DNA of 64,000 nt, taken from the NCBI RefSeq assembly GCF_017115045.1, contig NZ_JABXKK010000093.1, positions 62,001 to 126,000 of the forward strand, given 5' to 3'. This document shows positions 9,814 to 18,478 of this stretch, piece by piece (the stretch's first letter is position 1; every line of letters starts with the position of its first letter). The translations under genes and the position numbers were made by a program. The notes under the pieces are model-generated. The model was not told the DNA's origin. It saw only the letters and a program-made list of their open reading frames with translations, and did not search any database. This stretch comes from Nostoc sp. NMS8 (lineage in GTDB: Bacteria; Cyanobacteriota; Cyanobacteriia; Cyanobacteriales; Nostocaceae).

Positions 9814-10212
9814 ATGGTAGAACCTAGCATCAATGTTGCTGCTCTAGAACAGTCAATTTTCAACCAAATTAATAGCTACAGAGTTTCTCAAGGGCTACCA
9901 GCGCTGACTCGTAATGCTGCGATCGATAATCAAGTCAGGATTCACAGTCAGAACATGGTTAATGGCGCAGTTACCTTTGGACATACGGGATTTTCACAGC
10001 GAATTACAGCAATCGGTATTTCTTACAAAGCCGCTAGTGAAAATGTCGCTTTTAATCAGGGATATAGCGATCCTGCCAAAATAGCTGTTGAAGGATGGCT
10101 TGAAAGTCCAGGGCATCTTGCCAATATTAGAGGTAATTACGATCGCACAGGAATTGGTGTCGCTAGTAACAGTAGAGGCGAAATCTACTTCACACAAATT
10201 TTCCTTCGCTGA
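9814..10212 (+). CDS. CAP/SCP-domain protein without signal peptide
   Basis: 132 residues starting at ATG 9814. A TTG-initiated longer frame from 9751 overlaps the upstream gene in another frame and is disfavoured. The CAP fold is visible: INSYRVSQGLPAL (helix 1), VRIHSQNMVNG (with the CAP-family His), FGHTGFSQRI, ASENVAFNQGY, and SPGHLANIRGNYDRTGIGVA (second His and the SPGH box), ending in YFTQIFLR. CAP proteins are usually secreted; this copy has no visible signal peptide, unlike its paralogue at 10511. Function unknown. Confidence 0.8.
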   Translation: MVEPSINVAALEQSIFNQINSYRVSQGLPALTRNAAIDNQVRIHSQNMVNGAVTFGHTGFSQRITAIGISYKAASENVAFNQGYSDPAKIAVEGWLESPGHLANIRGNYDRTGIGVASNSRGEIYFTQIFLR

Positions 10213-10510
10213 TCTGATCGTTTTGGCGAAATTGAGGTTTTTTCTGAAATTCTCTGTTAATGTAAACTACATCTAATTTGCATATCTCATATTAATTCCT
10301 GAAAATCTTAAATTTTCAGCAAAATTAACCGTGCTTTTCATGAAGTTGACTATTGCAGTATTGACAATTACAAATGATTGTTTGTCTTCCTTGTAAAGGA
10401 TGTAGCCAAATTGCCGAAATTCATCAATCCTTAATAGTATTGTGGTGCATATCGTCGGAACAATGAGCTAAAGTATAAGTCTTATATCTCTACACATTAC
10501 GCAATTCTCC

Positions 10511-11059
10511 ATGTTCCGACAAACTGCTTTTGGCATCGCTTTAAGTGCGCTTGTCCTTGCTAGTGGATTAACGACTGTTCCGATACCAAATCATACTTCT
10601 ACAAATACATCCACCCGTAATAAGCTGTTGTCGCTTTTTTCTAGTCAGGTTGCAATATCGACTCCTACTTTTAAAACTACTGAGCTAGAAAAATCAGTAT
10701 TTGACCAAATTAATCGATATCGGGCTTTTAAAAGGCTACCAAAGTTGGTTTTAAATGCAAATTTAACTCGACAGGCAAGAATTCATAGTCAAAATATGGC
10801 TAAAGGTAAAACCCCATTTAGCCATCAGGGATTTGAAGGACGAGTCAAGGCTATCCCTATTCGCTACAACAGTGCGGCGGAAAATGTTGCTTTCAATCGG
10901 GGATATAGCAACCCTGTAGAGGAAGCTGTTACTGGTTGGATCAAAAGTCCTGGGCATCTAAAGAATTTGAAAGGAAATTATAACCTCACTGGAATCGGCG
11001 TTGCTACTAATAATCAAGGTGAAGTCTACCTGACACAAATGTTTTTTCGCACTAGGTAG
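10511..11059 (+). CDS. Secreted CAP/SCP-domain protein
   Basis: 182 residues. A signal-peptide-like N-terminus (FRQTAFGIALSALVLASGL) is followed by a Thr/Ser-rich linker to about residue 55 and a CAP domain with the same landmarks as the gene at 9814: INRYRAFKRLP, RIHSQNMAKG, FSHQGFEGRV, AAENVAFNRGYSNP, SPGHLKNLKGNYNLTGIGVA. The two domains are clear paralogues in tandem about 300 bases apart, suggesting local duplication. It is probably exported to the periplasm or cell surface. Confidence 0.85.
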   Translation: MFRQTAFGIALSALVLASGLTTVPIPNHTSTNTSTRNKLLSLFSSQVAISTPTFKTTELEKSVFDQINRYRAFKRLPKLVLNANLTRQARIHSQNMAKGKTPFSHQGFEGRVKAIPIRYNSAAENVAFNRGYSNPVEEAVTGWIKSPGHLKNLKGNYNLTGIGVATNNQGEVYLTQMFFRTR

Positions 11060-11148
11060 ATTTAATTTTTGATTTTTCTGCACAATAATAATGTAGTGTC
11101 TGACAAGACTTTTGTTTGCTGGACACTGCTATTTTTTTTAAAAGATTG

Positions 11149-11778
11149 ATGACATTACAAGATTTTCAGGTGAGCGATCGCGATCTCAGTGACGCAGCCC
11201 TTAGCCAGTATTTAGAATCAACTGCGATCGCAGTTGATACAGAGACAATGGGATTATTGCCACTGCGCGATCGCTTGTGTCTCGTCCAACTGTGCAATCC
11301 AGAGGGGAAAGTAGCTGTAATCCGCATAGCTAAAGGACAAACTGACGCGCCCAACTTAAAAAAACTCTTAGAAGCAGTCAATGTCGTAAAAGTGTTTCAC
11401 TTTGCTCGATTTGACTTGGCTACTTTGCGAGCTAATCTGGGGATTCAGGTTAGTCCTGTTTTTTGCACTAAAATTGCTAGTAAATTAGCCCGTACTTACA
11501 CAAATCGCCACGGACTCAAAGATGTGGTGCAAGAGTTAGAGCAAGTGGAACTAGATAAAAGTTCTCAAAGTTCTGATTGGGGTAATGCCGCTAGTTTATC
11601 TGAAGCTCAACTAAGTTATGCTGCAAATGATGTGCGCTACTTACTTAGCGTCCAACAGAAGCTAACAGAAATGCTCAAACGAGAAGAACGTTGGCAAGTT
11701 GCTCAAGAATGCTTTAAATTCCTGCCAACGATAGTTTCCCTAGATTTGTCGCAATTTAAGGATTTGTTTGAACATTGA
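11149..11778 (+). CDS. RNase D-like 3'-5' exonuclease (DEDDy)
   Basis: 209 residues from ATG 11149; a TTG 33 bases upstream could extend it. Exonuclease motifs are visible: Exo I VDTETMG, Exo II FHFARFDLATL and Exo III YAANDVRYLLSV, with the tyrosine of the DEDDy class. The HRDC domains of full RNase D are absent, so this is the short cyanobacterial form (about 200 residues). Likely role: 3' trimming of tRNA or other structured RNA. Confidence 0.85.
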   Translation: MTLQDFQVSDRDLSDAALSQYLESTAIAVDTETMGLLPLRDRLCLVQLCNPEGKVAVIRIAKGQTDAPNLKKLLEAVNVVKVFHFARFDLATLRANLGIQVSPVFCTKIASKLARTYTNRHGLKDVVQELEQVELDKSSQSSDWGNAASLSEAQLSYAANDVRYLLSVQQKLTEMLKREERWQVAQECFKFLPTIVSLDLSQFKDLFEH

Positions 11779-11867
11779 TCAAATAGTAAATGGGGAGTAG
11801 GGACAAGAAATTCTTATTGCTTGTCATCCAGGCTAGTGGTCTGTCCCATTAATTTTGTTGGGCTGCT

Positions 11868-11900
11868 AGATCCCCGATTTCTTGAAGAAGTCGGGGATCT
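11868..11900. terminator. Bidirectional hairpin between convergent genes
   Basis: A 10-bp inverted repeat (AGATCCCCGA / TCGGGGATCT) with a 13-base spacer, between the convergent exonuclease and rhodanese-like genes. The ATCCCCGACTTCTTGAAGAAGTCGGGGAT form is a dispersed Nostoc repeat, so it may be both repeat and terminator. Confidence 0.55.
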
Positions 11901-11917
11901 GAACAGTTATTTTTTGC

Positions 11918-12574
11918 CTAAGAGCCAAAGTTGGAATCATCAGTGTCTTTAGGAGTTTTAGATTCATCAAGATTTTCCTTAAGGTTACTGGCTTGCTCTT
12001 TAATGCCTTCCTTGAGGTTACTTGCTCCTTCTTGAATACCTTCCTTGAGGTTACTAGCTCCTTCCTGAATACCTTCCTTAAGGTTACTGACTCCCTGCTT
12101 AATGGCTTCCGTGGTGCTAGCACCTCCCTTTTGGAGATTTTCTTGGTGGTTTTTTAGCCGATCTACAACATTGTAGTCATCTGCACCAGGGGGAGTTCTT
12201 GATTCAACAATCCCTTCTGTTGGGCCACCAATCTCCTTCCATCCAGCAAGACCACCTTTGAGTTCGGAGACATGCTCAAATCCATTAGAACGCAGTTGTT
12301 GTGCGGCTTCGGTAGTTTCTTGCTCATTAGCGCCGTAAACGTAAATATCACGGCTTTTATCCAAAGAAGATATTGCACGCTCTACCAATTCATCTATTGG
12401 CGTTGGTATCGCTCCCAGGATGTGACCTTGGTTGTAGGTCGTGCGATCGCGCACATCTAATATTGTAAAAGCTGGTTCGCCCCATTCCAGACGAGTCTTT
12501 AGGGCATGAGCATCAGATTGTGCTGGTGTTGGTGGCTGTGAGGGAATGATGCCGCCTACTGGATTATTAGTCAT
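11918..12574 (-). CDS. Rhodanese-like protein lacking the catalytic Cys, with C-terminal 11-residue repeats
   Basis: 218 residues. Residues 20-115 show a rhodanese fold: FTILDVRDRTTYNQGHILGA and, at the end, LKGGLAGWKEIGGP. The active-site loop, where rhodaneses have a catalytic Cys after the VVVYC strand, reads IYVYGANEQET, so the Cys is replaced by G81 and sulfur transfer is unlikely. Residues 161-204 are four 11-residue units of the form GASNLKEGIQE, predicted as an amphipathic helix like LEA or apolipoprotein repeats. The family role may be binding or stress protection; this is inference. Confidence 0.8.
   Translation of the reverse strand: MTNNPVGGIIPSQPPTPAQSDAHALKTRLEWGEPAFTILDVRDRTTYNQGHILGAIPTPIDELVERAISSLDKSRDIYVYGANEQETTEAAQQLRSNGFEHVSELKGGLAGWKEIGGPTEGIVESRTPPGADDYNVVDRLKNHQENLQKGGASTTEAIKQGVSNLKEGIQEGASNLKEGIQEGASNLKEGIKEQASNLKENLDESKTPKDTDDSNFGS
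11963..12094 (-). repeat. 33-bp coding repeat, four units
   Basis: Four consecutive 33-base units inside the rhodanese-like gene encode GVSNLKEGIQE, GASNLKEGIQE, GASNLKEGIKE and QASNLKENLDE. The nucleotide copies are nearly identical (CTTGAGGTTACT on the plus strand), pointing to recent expansion. Confidence 0.9.
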
Positions 12575-12767
12575 AACTGCTCCTTGCTGACGATATTAAT
12601 AGCAATTTAACGGCTCGACATATTTAATTGCTCTTTCGCTGGTATGATTATTGTCTAACCCTTTACTCATATATAGCGATCTGTGCAGAGTTACGAACAA
12701 AAAGATCGCCGACTTCTTGAAAATGTTTAATGAATTGATAAAAATATTAGTTTAAAATGTAAAATAT

Positions 12768-15131
12768 TCAGCTATTAATATAAGAATTGCGTACCTTTTC
12801 AATATCCGCGATCGCTAATAATAATGTCTCCTCAATCTCCTCTCGCACTCTTGCAGTTACATCAGCAGAACTATTGAGGCAATCTACTAACAATTTATTC
12901 ACATCGTAATATTGCTGAAGTAATTCTTTTTGCTGTTTATCGAATTGCCAATCGTAACCAATATTGCGATAATTAATCAGTATATCTCTTAATTGTTCAC
13001 CCCAGACTTTCCCATTAGCTTGCCACCATTCCCTAAACTTCTCTGGATTGCTGTCTATAGATGGCAGTTGTTTTTGAAGTTTTTGCAACACTTGTTTCAG
13101 TTTCGGATTAACAACAAGATCAACAGTTTCATCAAAGGCAATGGCAAAGGCATGAGCATGATCGAGGGCATCATTGAGGCTATGCTCAAAGGCAAAATCA
13201 AGTTCGTTAATACAGGCAATAGTACTAAATAGAAACTCATCAAGAGCAAGGTCAGGGTCAAAAGCGATGTTACCAACAAGGGCGTACTCAAGGTCATAAC
13301 CAGAAGGATAAACAAAGGCGCGATGTGAACTTTGTTCAACGCAAACCAGGTAAAAAGCCCGCACGGCTGCTGCTTTGTAGTGGGTAGATATGGAACTAGA
13401 TTTTTGATGCAGCCAGGTTAGAAAATACTGTAATCTCTTGTCTTCAGCTACTAGCAAATCAGCTTTTTGCTTCATAATCTGTAGAATATCATCAGAATTT
13501 GCCAACATACCAACAGTTAATAAAAATACTTCTTGCCAGCGCTTTTCAGTTATATGATTAACCAGATTATTCCAATTTTGGACTTGAGGAAATTCAACAA
13601 ATTTTCTAGCTGTAAAATACTTTTGGAGCGTCAAATGAGAAAAGGAGTAAATTTCTTGTGCCCTTTGTACCAATAAACCATTTTGTACTTCAATCTCCTT
13701 CAAAACCACTTCTTGAACTAGCTGCGATTGAGTTACTTCTGAATGAACTCCGGCGAAAGTATCCAGACATTCAGCAATAAGTTGCAGAATCTTTTCTTTT
13801 TCAAAAAAGTAATCTCCATGCTCAAAAGTTATAGCCGCAAGTTGATAAAGTAGCTTTTTTTTGCTGACTATAGTCAAATTATAACCAACGCGATCGCGTT
13901 TAATACCTCTAATTTCATCCCATCTGAACATCAAAATATTCAGTGCTTGTTCATATAACTTCGCTGGCTTTAAGGAGAATCCATCTTTTACTTGGAACAC
14001 TAGGCAAATCCAATGCAACAGTATTGGAGTAACTGCTAATTCTCGGATATGCTGATTTTCTGGTAGATGCAGCTGATTAATAAATAAATTTCCTATGACT
14101 TCCCCATCTTCCCTGGAATTAAAAGCAACTGCAACAAACCAATTTTTGGCAAAAATTTCTACTTGCTCTTGATCAAAGTCTGCCACCTCAACTTCAGTAA
14201 ATCCTTGAAATCTGTATTTATGGGCAGCAATCCGACAACTAATAACAAACTGATTCCGATAAAAAGTCTGAGCAAATCTACGAATTTCTCTTGTGACTTT
14301 ATCTGCTTTTTCTACTGCTACTTCATCTAATCCATCTAGCAAAATCAGCAGTTTTCCCTCAGCTAGCAGAATTTTGGTTGATTCTTGTTCAATACCGGAA
14401 TTGATAAATTCTTGAATGATGTAGTTTAATAGATTCAATTGGCTGTCAGTTTTAGCATCTTCAGCAAATTCTTTTATCCTAATAAAAACTGCAATGCGGT
14501 TTGCCTGAAACTTGCCTTTATTACACTCAATCGCTAAATATTGTAAAAATGTGGTTTTACCCGATCCTGGTTTACCCAGCACCATTAGTTTTGAGTGCCG
14601 CAATACCACTTCTAAGCCTGGTAATTTTCTCTGACCATTGTATCCCCCAAACTGATTAAAATTTGATTCAGATTTGAAGTCTTTCAACAGGTCAGAAATT
14701 TCTCGCCATTGCAGGTTAGTTATCTTCTCTAAAACATTAATATCGGTGTAAATATCGATCAGTTGGACTGTCTGGGAAATATCCAACATTTGCAAGGTGC
14801 TGCACTGGTCTTGAATTTTGTCTTGGCGTTTTTGCCGCACTTCCCGCACCAGTGTATCGAGATCAGCACTTTTGAATTGCGTTTTAGCAGTTGTCTCAAA
14901 TGCCACATCTTCAGGTAAGCCAGCAACCTTTTGCCAAGATAACCCTAACTGTTGGCAAATTTGTACAAAACAAGAACGAGAAACCGACTCACCTGCAAAA
15001 AATTTGGAAACTGGTTGACGTGTAATGCCTAAAACTGTTGCTAATTTATGCTGACTCCAAGTTTTGTCTGTTAAGGCTGTTTTTGCTGCCCTTGTGCCTT
15101 CTGGTGATGCTCTCAGTCCTTGGCTGGTCAT
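12768..15131 (-). CDS. HTH-NACHT NTPase, NLR-like (possible defence protein)
   Basis: 787 residues from ATG 15131 (MTSQGLRASPEG); an upstream ATG at 15212 would add 27 residues. N-terminal residues about 18-70 form a helix-turn-helix like that of XRE repressors (WSQHKLATVLGITRQPVSKFFAG). The NACHT NTPase follows, with Walker A GKPGSGKTT (186-194) and Walker B LLILLDGLDEV (261-271) with the DGLDE signature, then a winged-helix-like region and a C-terminal helical domain rich in Ala/Leu/Asp, ending in a coiled coil. It is typical of cyanobacterial STAND/NACHT proteins, some relatives of which protect against phage. It is a lone gene with no recognisable effector enzyme. A defence role is inferred. 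Confidence 0.8.
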   Translation of the reverse strand: MTSQGLRASPEGTRAAKTALTDKTWSQHKLATVLGITRQPVSKFFAGESVSRSCFVQICQQLGLSWQKVAGLPEDVAFETTAKTQFKSADLDTLVREVRQKRQDKIQDQCSTLQMLDISQTVQLIDIYTDINVLEKITNLQWREISDLLKDFKSESNFNQFGGYNGQRKLPGLEVVLRHSKLMVLGKPGSGKTTFLQYLAIECNKGKFQANRIAVFIRIKEFAEDAKTDSQLNLLNYIIQEFINSGIEQESTKILLAEGKLLILLDGLDEVAVEKADKVTREIRRFAQTFYRNQFVISCRIAAHKYRFQGFTEVEVADFDQEQVEIFAKNWFVAVAFNSREDGEVIGNLFINQLHLPENQHIRELAVTPILLHWICLVFQVKDGFSLKPAKLYEQALNILMFRWDEIRGIKRDRVGYNLTIVSKKKLLYQLAAITFEHGDYFFEKEKILQLIAECLDTFAGVHSEVTQSQLVQEVVLKEIEVQNGLLVQRAQEIYSFSHLTLQKYFTARKFVEFPQVQNWNNLVNHITEKRWQEVFLLTVGMLANSDDILQIMKQKADLLVAEDKRLQYFLTWLHQKSSSISTHYKAAAVRAFYLVCVEQSSHRAFVYPSGYDLEYALVGNIAFDPDLALDEFLFSTIACINELDFAFEHSLNDALDHAHAFAIAFDETVDLVVNPKLKQVLQKLQKQLPSIDSNPEKFREWWQANGKVWGEQLRDILINYRNIGYDWQFDKQQKELLQQYYDVNKLLVDCLNSSADVTARVREEIEETLLLAIADIEKVRNSYINS

Positions 15132-15590
15132 AGTCTCAGGCTGAAATTTGTAGTATAGTATATACGTAAGAGGGTAGCTATATGTAAATACACTAGGGTA
15201 GATTTGCTTCAAGAAAGCATACTTGCTAGCTAAAGTCCAGTTAGGTAAATAGGAGTTGAAAATCTAGATTGACCGATCTAACGTCGCTTTTGGATGTGTC
15301 TTTAGACTACTTGCGGTTACGGAGATAGTTTATAATTATACTTAAACCTAAGTGTCAAGCTTTACAGCTATATAAAACAAATTCAAAATTATACAAAAAT
15401 CATACAACAGTCATACATTTTATGAGCATTACAATGGCTGAAGTTTTTATAGACTTCATGGAAAATTAATTGTATACAAATACTACAGTAGCGATCGCAC
15501 TCAGCAGAGACGTGCGTGAATACACTCTCAACAACACGTAAAGCCAAACTGACACAACAGCGAATTGCAGAATCTACAATAGGCAGCATT
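15132..15590. promoter_or_regulatory. Divergent promoter region, NACHT gene / response regulator
   Basis: About 460 bases, AT-rich, with TATA-like boxes near 15158-15185 (GTATAGTATATAC, a short palindrome just upstream of the NACHT gene) and TATAAAAC-type sequence near 15370. It contains one HIP1 octamer. The palindrome could be an operator for an HTH regulator such as the NACHT protein itself; this is inference only. Confidence 0.35.
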
Positions 15591-16310
15591 ATGGTTATGA
15601 TTACCGATACGACTCCCAAAATTCTGATTGTTGATGACGACTTCGGCGTGCGAAATCTCGTCTATCGTTTTTTAAGTCGGAAATATCAAATAGAGTCGGC
15701 AGCAGATGGCAAGACGGCTTTATCGTTGTTTGAGCAATTTAACCCAGCTTTAGTAATTCTGGATTGGAATTTGCCAGATGTTACTGGTTATAGCCTCTGC
15801 CAAGAAATGCAGAGTCGTACTAATGTTTTAGTGCTAATACTGACTAGTAGGACTGATGAGGCTGATAAAATTAAAATCTTAAGCGCGGGTGCTGACGACT
15901 TCATGACTAAACCATTTAGTCTTGCAGAAGTTGAAGTTAGAGTCGAAGCTCTTTTGAGGCGGATACGCTACATCAACCCCTCGCCAACACAACGGATCGT
16001 TTTCAAGCAGTTAGCAATTAATCCAGAGGGTCGAGAGGTAACACTTAACGATAAGCCTCTGGCTTTAACAGCACTGGAATTTAATATTTTACATTTTTTA
16101 GCAAGTCATCCTAATCAAGCTTGGAGTCGCCCACAGTTAATTCAAAAAATCTGGGGTTGCGACTACATAGGAGATGGACGAGTGGTTGATGTGCATATTG
16201 GTCAGTTGCGTAAAAAGATGGAAGTTGATACCAGCGTACCGGAGTTTATTAAAACTGTGCGGGGTTATGGTTACAAGTTTGAAGCACCCGATGAGATTAC
16301 TAATTCCTAA
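15591..16310 (+). CDS. OmpR-family response regulator (orphan)
   Basis: 239 residues from ATG 15591; a GTG at 15516 would add 25 residues. The receiver domain has the acidic pocket IVDDD, phosphoacceptor D58 in VILDWNLP, the LTSR Thr/Ser switch and FMTKPF lysine. The DNA-binding domain is a winged helix with LTALEFNILHFLASHP and VHIGQLRKKME...IKTVRGYGYKF. No histidine kinase is next to it, as is common in cyanobacteria. The target genes are unknown. Confidence 0.88.
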   Translation: MVMITDTTPKILIVDDDFGVRNLVYRFLSRKYQIESAADGKTALSLFEQFNPALVILDWNLPDVTGYSLCQEMQSRTNVLVLILTSRTDEADKIKILSAGADDFMTKPFSLAEVEVRVEALLRRIRYINPSPTQRIVFKQLAINPEGREVTLNDKPLALTALEFNILHFLASHPNQAWSRPQLIQKIWGCDYIGDGRVVDVHIGQLRKKMEVDTSVPEFIKTVRGYGYKFEAPDEITNS

Positions 16311-16488
16311 TTCGTAATTAATGAGTACTTTCACCATTGTTTATTAATGGAGACAAAAAGCGCATTTATTGATGGGATAATAATTCTCAATTATCACGAC
16401 ATCTAATTTACTTAAATACTTTTACTGAGGCTTGATCGTATAACTTGCGTTAATTTGGGGCGTTAATACAAACTGATTTGGTGATTTA

Positions 16489-17475
16489 GTGTCTGCTCTA
16501 GCCTCAGACAGTAGCTTTATTGCTTTTAATATATCGTCTAAAGATAAATCCCAACGAAATCAAAATTTACTGAGCTTATCAGAAGTTTCCCCTATTGGTA
16601 AAATTTGGGATAAGCACAGAGCGAATACTGATAAAGTCTTGCACTATTACGCCAAAGCAGACGAACATTATTTTCAGCAGTATGCTTGGCGCATGAAAAT
16701 GTGTTCCGAGTTGCTGGAATTTCAATTAGTCCCAAACGAATCGGAAGGTATTCTCAAGTTAAAGCTATCAGATACCCGATTCTGTAGGGTTCGTCACTGT
16801 CCGATTTGTCAGTGGCGGCGATCGCTCATGTGGAAAGCAAGGGCTTGCAAAATTCTCCCACAGGTTGTAACTGATTACCCCAAGTACCGTTGGTTGTTTG
16901 TTACCTTGACTGTAAAGAATTGCCAGATTGAGGAACTCAGGAAAAACTTGGATTGGATGAATAAGGCTTTTAAGCGATTCACTGAATTGAAAGCATGGCC
17001 TGCAAAAGGCTGGGTGAAGTCTACAGAAGTAACTAAAGGTAGAGATGGAGTCTCAGCACACCCGCATTTACATATTTTGGCAATGGTGCCGCCTTCGTAT
17101 TTCAGTCATGGCTATCTTTCTCATACCAAATGGGTAGCGTTGTGGCAGCAGTGTTTACGGATTGATTACCAGCCTGTCGTTCATACTAGCGCGATCGCAA
17201 AGCATCATAACCCGTCATTACTTATCCCTGAAATTCTCAAGTATCAGGTGAAAGAGTCAGATTTAGTAGGTGATAGAGAATGGTTTCTAGAGTTAACCCG
17301 TCAACTGCATAAAAATAGAGCGATCGCTGTTGGGGGTATACTCAGGCAGTATATGCGGGAATTAGAAGAGAAAAACCAAGACCTCATTGATGAGAGTGAA
17401 GATATAGATGAGGTAGATGGAGAAAGTTTGTTTTTCCGATGGGAGCGCAAGTTACAAAGATTTAATATAGAGTGA
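16489..17475 (+). CDS. Rolling-circle replication initiator (Rep_1-type HUH protein)
   Basis: 328 residues from GTG 16489. HUH endonuclease motifs are in order: motif I FVTLTV (137-142), motif II HPHLHIL (the metal-binding pair H193/H195), and motif III KYQVKES with candidate nicking Tyr Y252 and K255. A CPIC pair (C104, C107) with nearby C99/H103 precedes motif I and may bind zinc. This is the initiator family of small rolling-circle plasmids (PF01446-like). The surrounding genes are chromosomal, so it is probably an integrated plasmid or mobile-element remnant. The acidic C-terminus EESEDIDEVDGE is poorly conserved. Confidence 0.85.
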   Translation: MSALASDSSFIAFNISSKDKSQRNQNLLSLSEVSPIGKIWDKHRANTDKVLHYYAKADEHYFQQYAWRMKMCSELLEFQLVPNESEGILKLKLSDTRFCRVRHCPICQWRRSLMWKARACKILPQVVTDYPKYRWLFVTLTVKNCQIEELRKNLDWMNKAFKRFTELKAWPAKGWVKSTEVTKGRDGVSAHPHLHILAMVPPSYFSHGYLSHTKWVALWQQCLRIDYQPVVHTSAIAKHHNPSLLIPEILKYQVKESDLVGDREWFLELTRQLHKNRAIAVGGILRQYMRELEEKNQDLIDESEDIDEVDGESLFFRWERKLQRFNIE

Positions 17476-17484
17476 TAAATAAGA

Positions 17485-17796
17485 TTAGTCAAGATACTCA
17501 CTATCAAGCAGGTGCGGTGGTTTCAGCCCCTTAAAGAATGTAGAAGCAGAGTTCAAAAGATAGTGAGTATAAGCTGCATGGCGATGGTGTGGATAAAAAG
17601 ATGCAAGACGATGATATTCAGAAACAGGAGCAATAAACCAAATCACTTTCCCACTAACATAAGGAGTGACACGGCGAATCTCCACAGATTGATACCAACG
17701 AAGAAAGTTAGGCTTAGTTGTGAAAGAGTGAGGGACAAAGATACGTCCAACAGGAACACCGGGAATTTCACAAAGATTAATCAAGAATTCTGGCAT
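17485..17796 (-). CDS. Small hypothetical protein beside rep
   Basis: 103 residues, convergent with rep. GAGG is placed 7 bases before its ATG, which supports translation. The sequence is rich in aromatic residues, Pro and His (FYPHHRHAAYTHYLL); no domain recognised. The overlapping plus-strand frame 17512-17811 looks less protein-like. It may belong to the same integrated element as rep. Confidence 0.5.
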   Translation of the reverse strand: MPEFLINLCEIPGVPVGRIFVPHSFTTKPNFLRWYQSVEIRRVTPYVSGKVIWFIAPVSEYHRLASFYPHHRHAAYTHYLLNSASTFFKGLKPPHLLDSEYLD

Positions 17797-18041
17797 ATTA
17801 AAACCTCATGAGTTGTCAAAAAAAAAGAAACTTCTATGAGCCGAAGAGTGACTCAATGGGAAATACGGTTACAATTAGTTAGTTCACTCCCCCTTCAGCC
17901 CGAAGAGTTTAAGAAAAAATATTTAAAGTCTATTCCACTCCACGACTATTGGAGTAAAACTCTTTATTTATCTTTCTGTTCACATCTTTTAGGCGTTAGC
18001 CTATAGCCTATTTTTTCTATAACCACAAAAGCACAAAAAAA

Positions 18042-18080
18042 TAAATACCAGTCACCCGAAAAACAGATAACTGGTATTTA
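18042..18080. repeat. 11-bp perfect hairpin downstream of rep region
   Basis: TAAATACCAGT and ACTGGTATTTA form a perfect 11-bp stem with a 17-base loop. It could be a terminator-like structure or part of a plasmid origin of the integrated rep element. Confidence 0.5.
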
Positions 18081-18160
18081 TAAATTGCCTTTACTTGAAG
18101 CTAATAAATAGCTTCGATGATAAAGTTATAAAATCTCAAAGTAGATTGGTAAAAACAACA

Positions 18161-18478
18161 ATGACTAATCCAAAGCCTATTCGCACAGTTCGTCGGGGAA
18201 GAATATTCCCTGATATTCAGTGGACAGAAGAAAAAAAAGCTCAATGGAAAGCTGAACAAGAGGCATTTTACCAACGCTCTAAAGTTATTTTTGACCAAGT
18301 TCAGCCAGAGTTAATCAAAAGTCACCACAACTGGTATGTAGCTGTTGAACCTGAGAGTGGAGACTATTTCACTGATAAAGACGAATTAGCTGCTATACAT
18401 AAGTCTCGTCAGCAGCACCCGAACGATCCGGTGTTTATATTTCGGATTAATGAGACAGGAATAGCTGGCACAATATGA
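18161..18478 (+). CDS. Small protein paired with retropepsin (DUF5678-like)
   Basis: 105 residues from ATG 18161; a TTG frame from 18095 is less likely. The N-terminus is basic (TVRRGRIFP), the middle is charged and helical (WTEEKKAQWKAEQEAFYQ), and the C-terminal half, HHNWYVAVEPESGDYFTDKDELAA, resembles the short DUF5678 domain often found upstream of aspartyl-protease-like genes (from memory). Its stop overlaps the next start (ATGA), so translation of the pair is coupled. Confidence 0.7.
   Translation: MTNPKPIRTVRRGRIFPDIQWTEEKKAQWKAEQEAFYQRSKVIFDQVQPELIKSHHNWYVAVEPESGDYFTDKDELAAIHKSRQQHPNDPVFIFRINETGIAGTI

Noticed and set aside
17512..17811. 99-codon plus frame antisense to the small gene beside rep
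   Set aside because: The minus-strand frame has a ribosome site and better composition.
17837..17992. 51-codon plus frame (MSRRVTQWEIRLQLVSS start)
   Set aside because: No ribosome site and no recognisable domain; could be real but the evidence is too thin.
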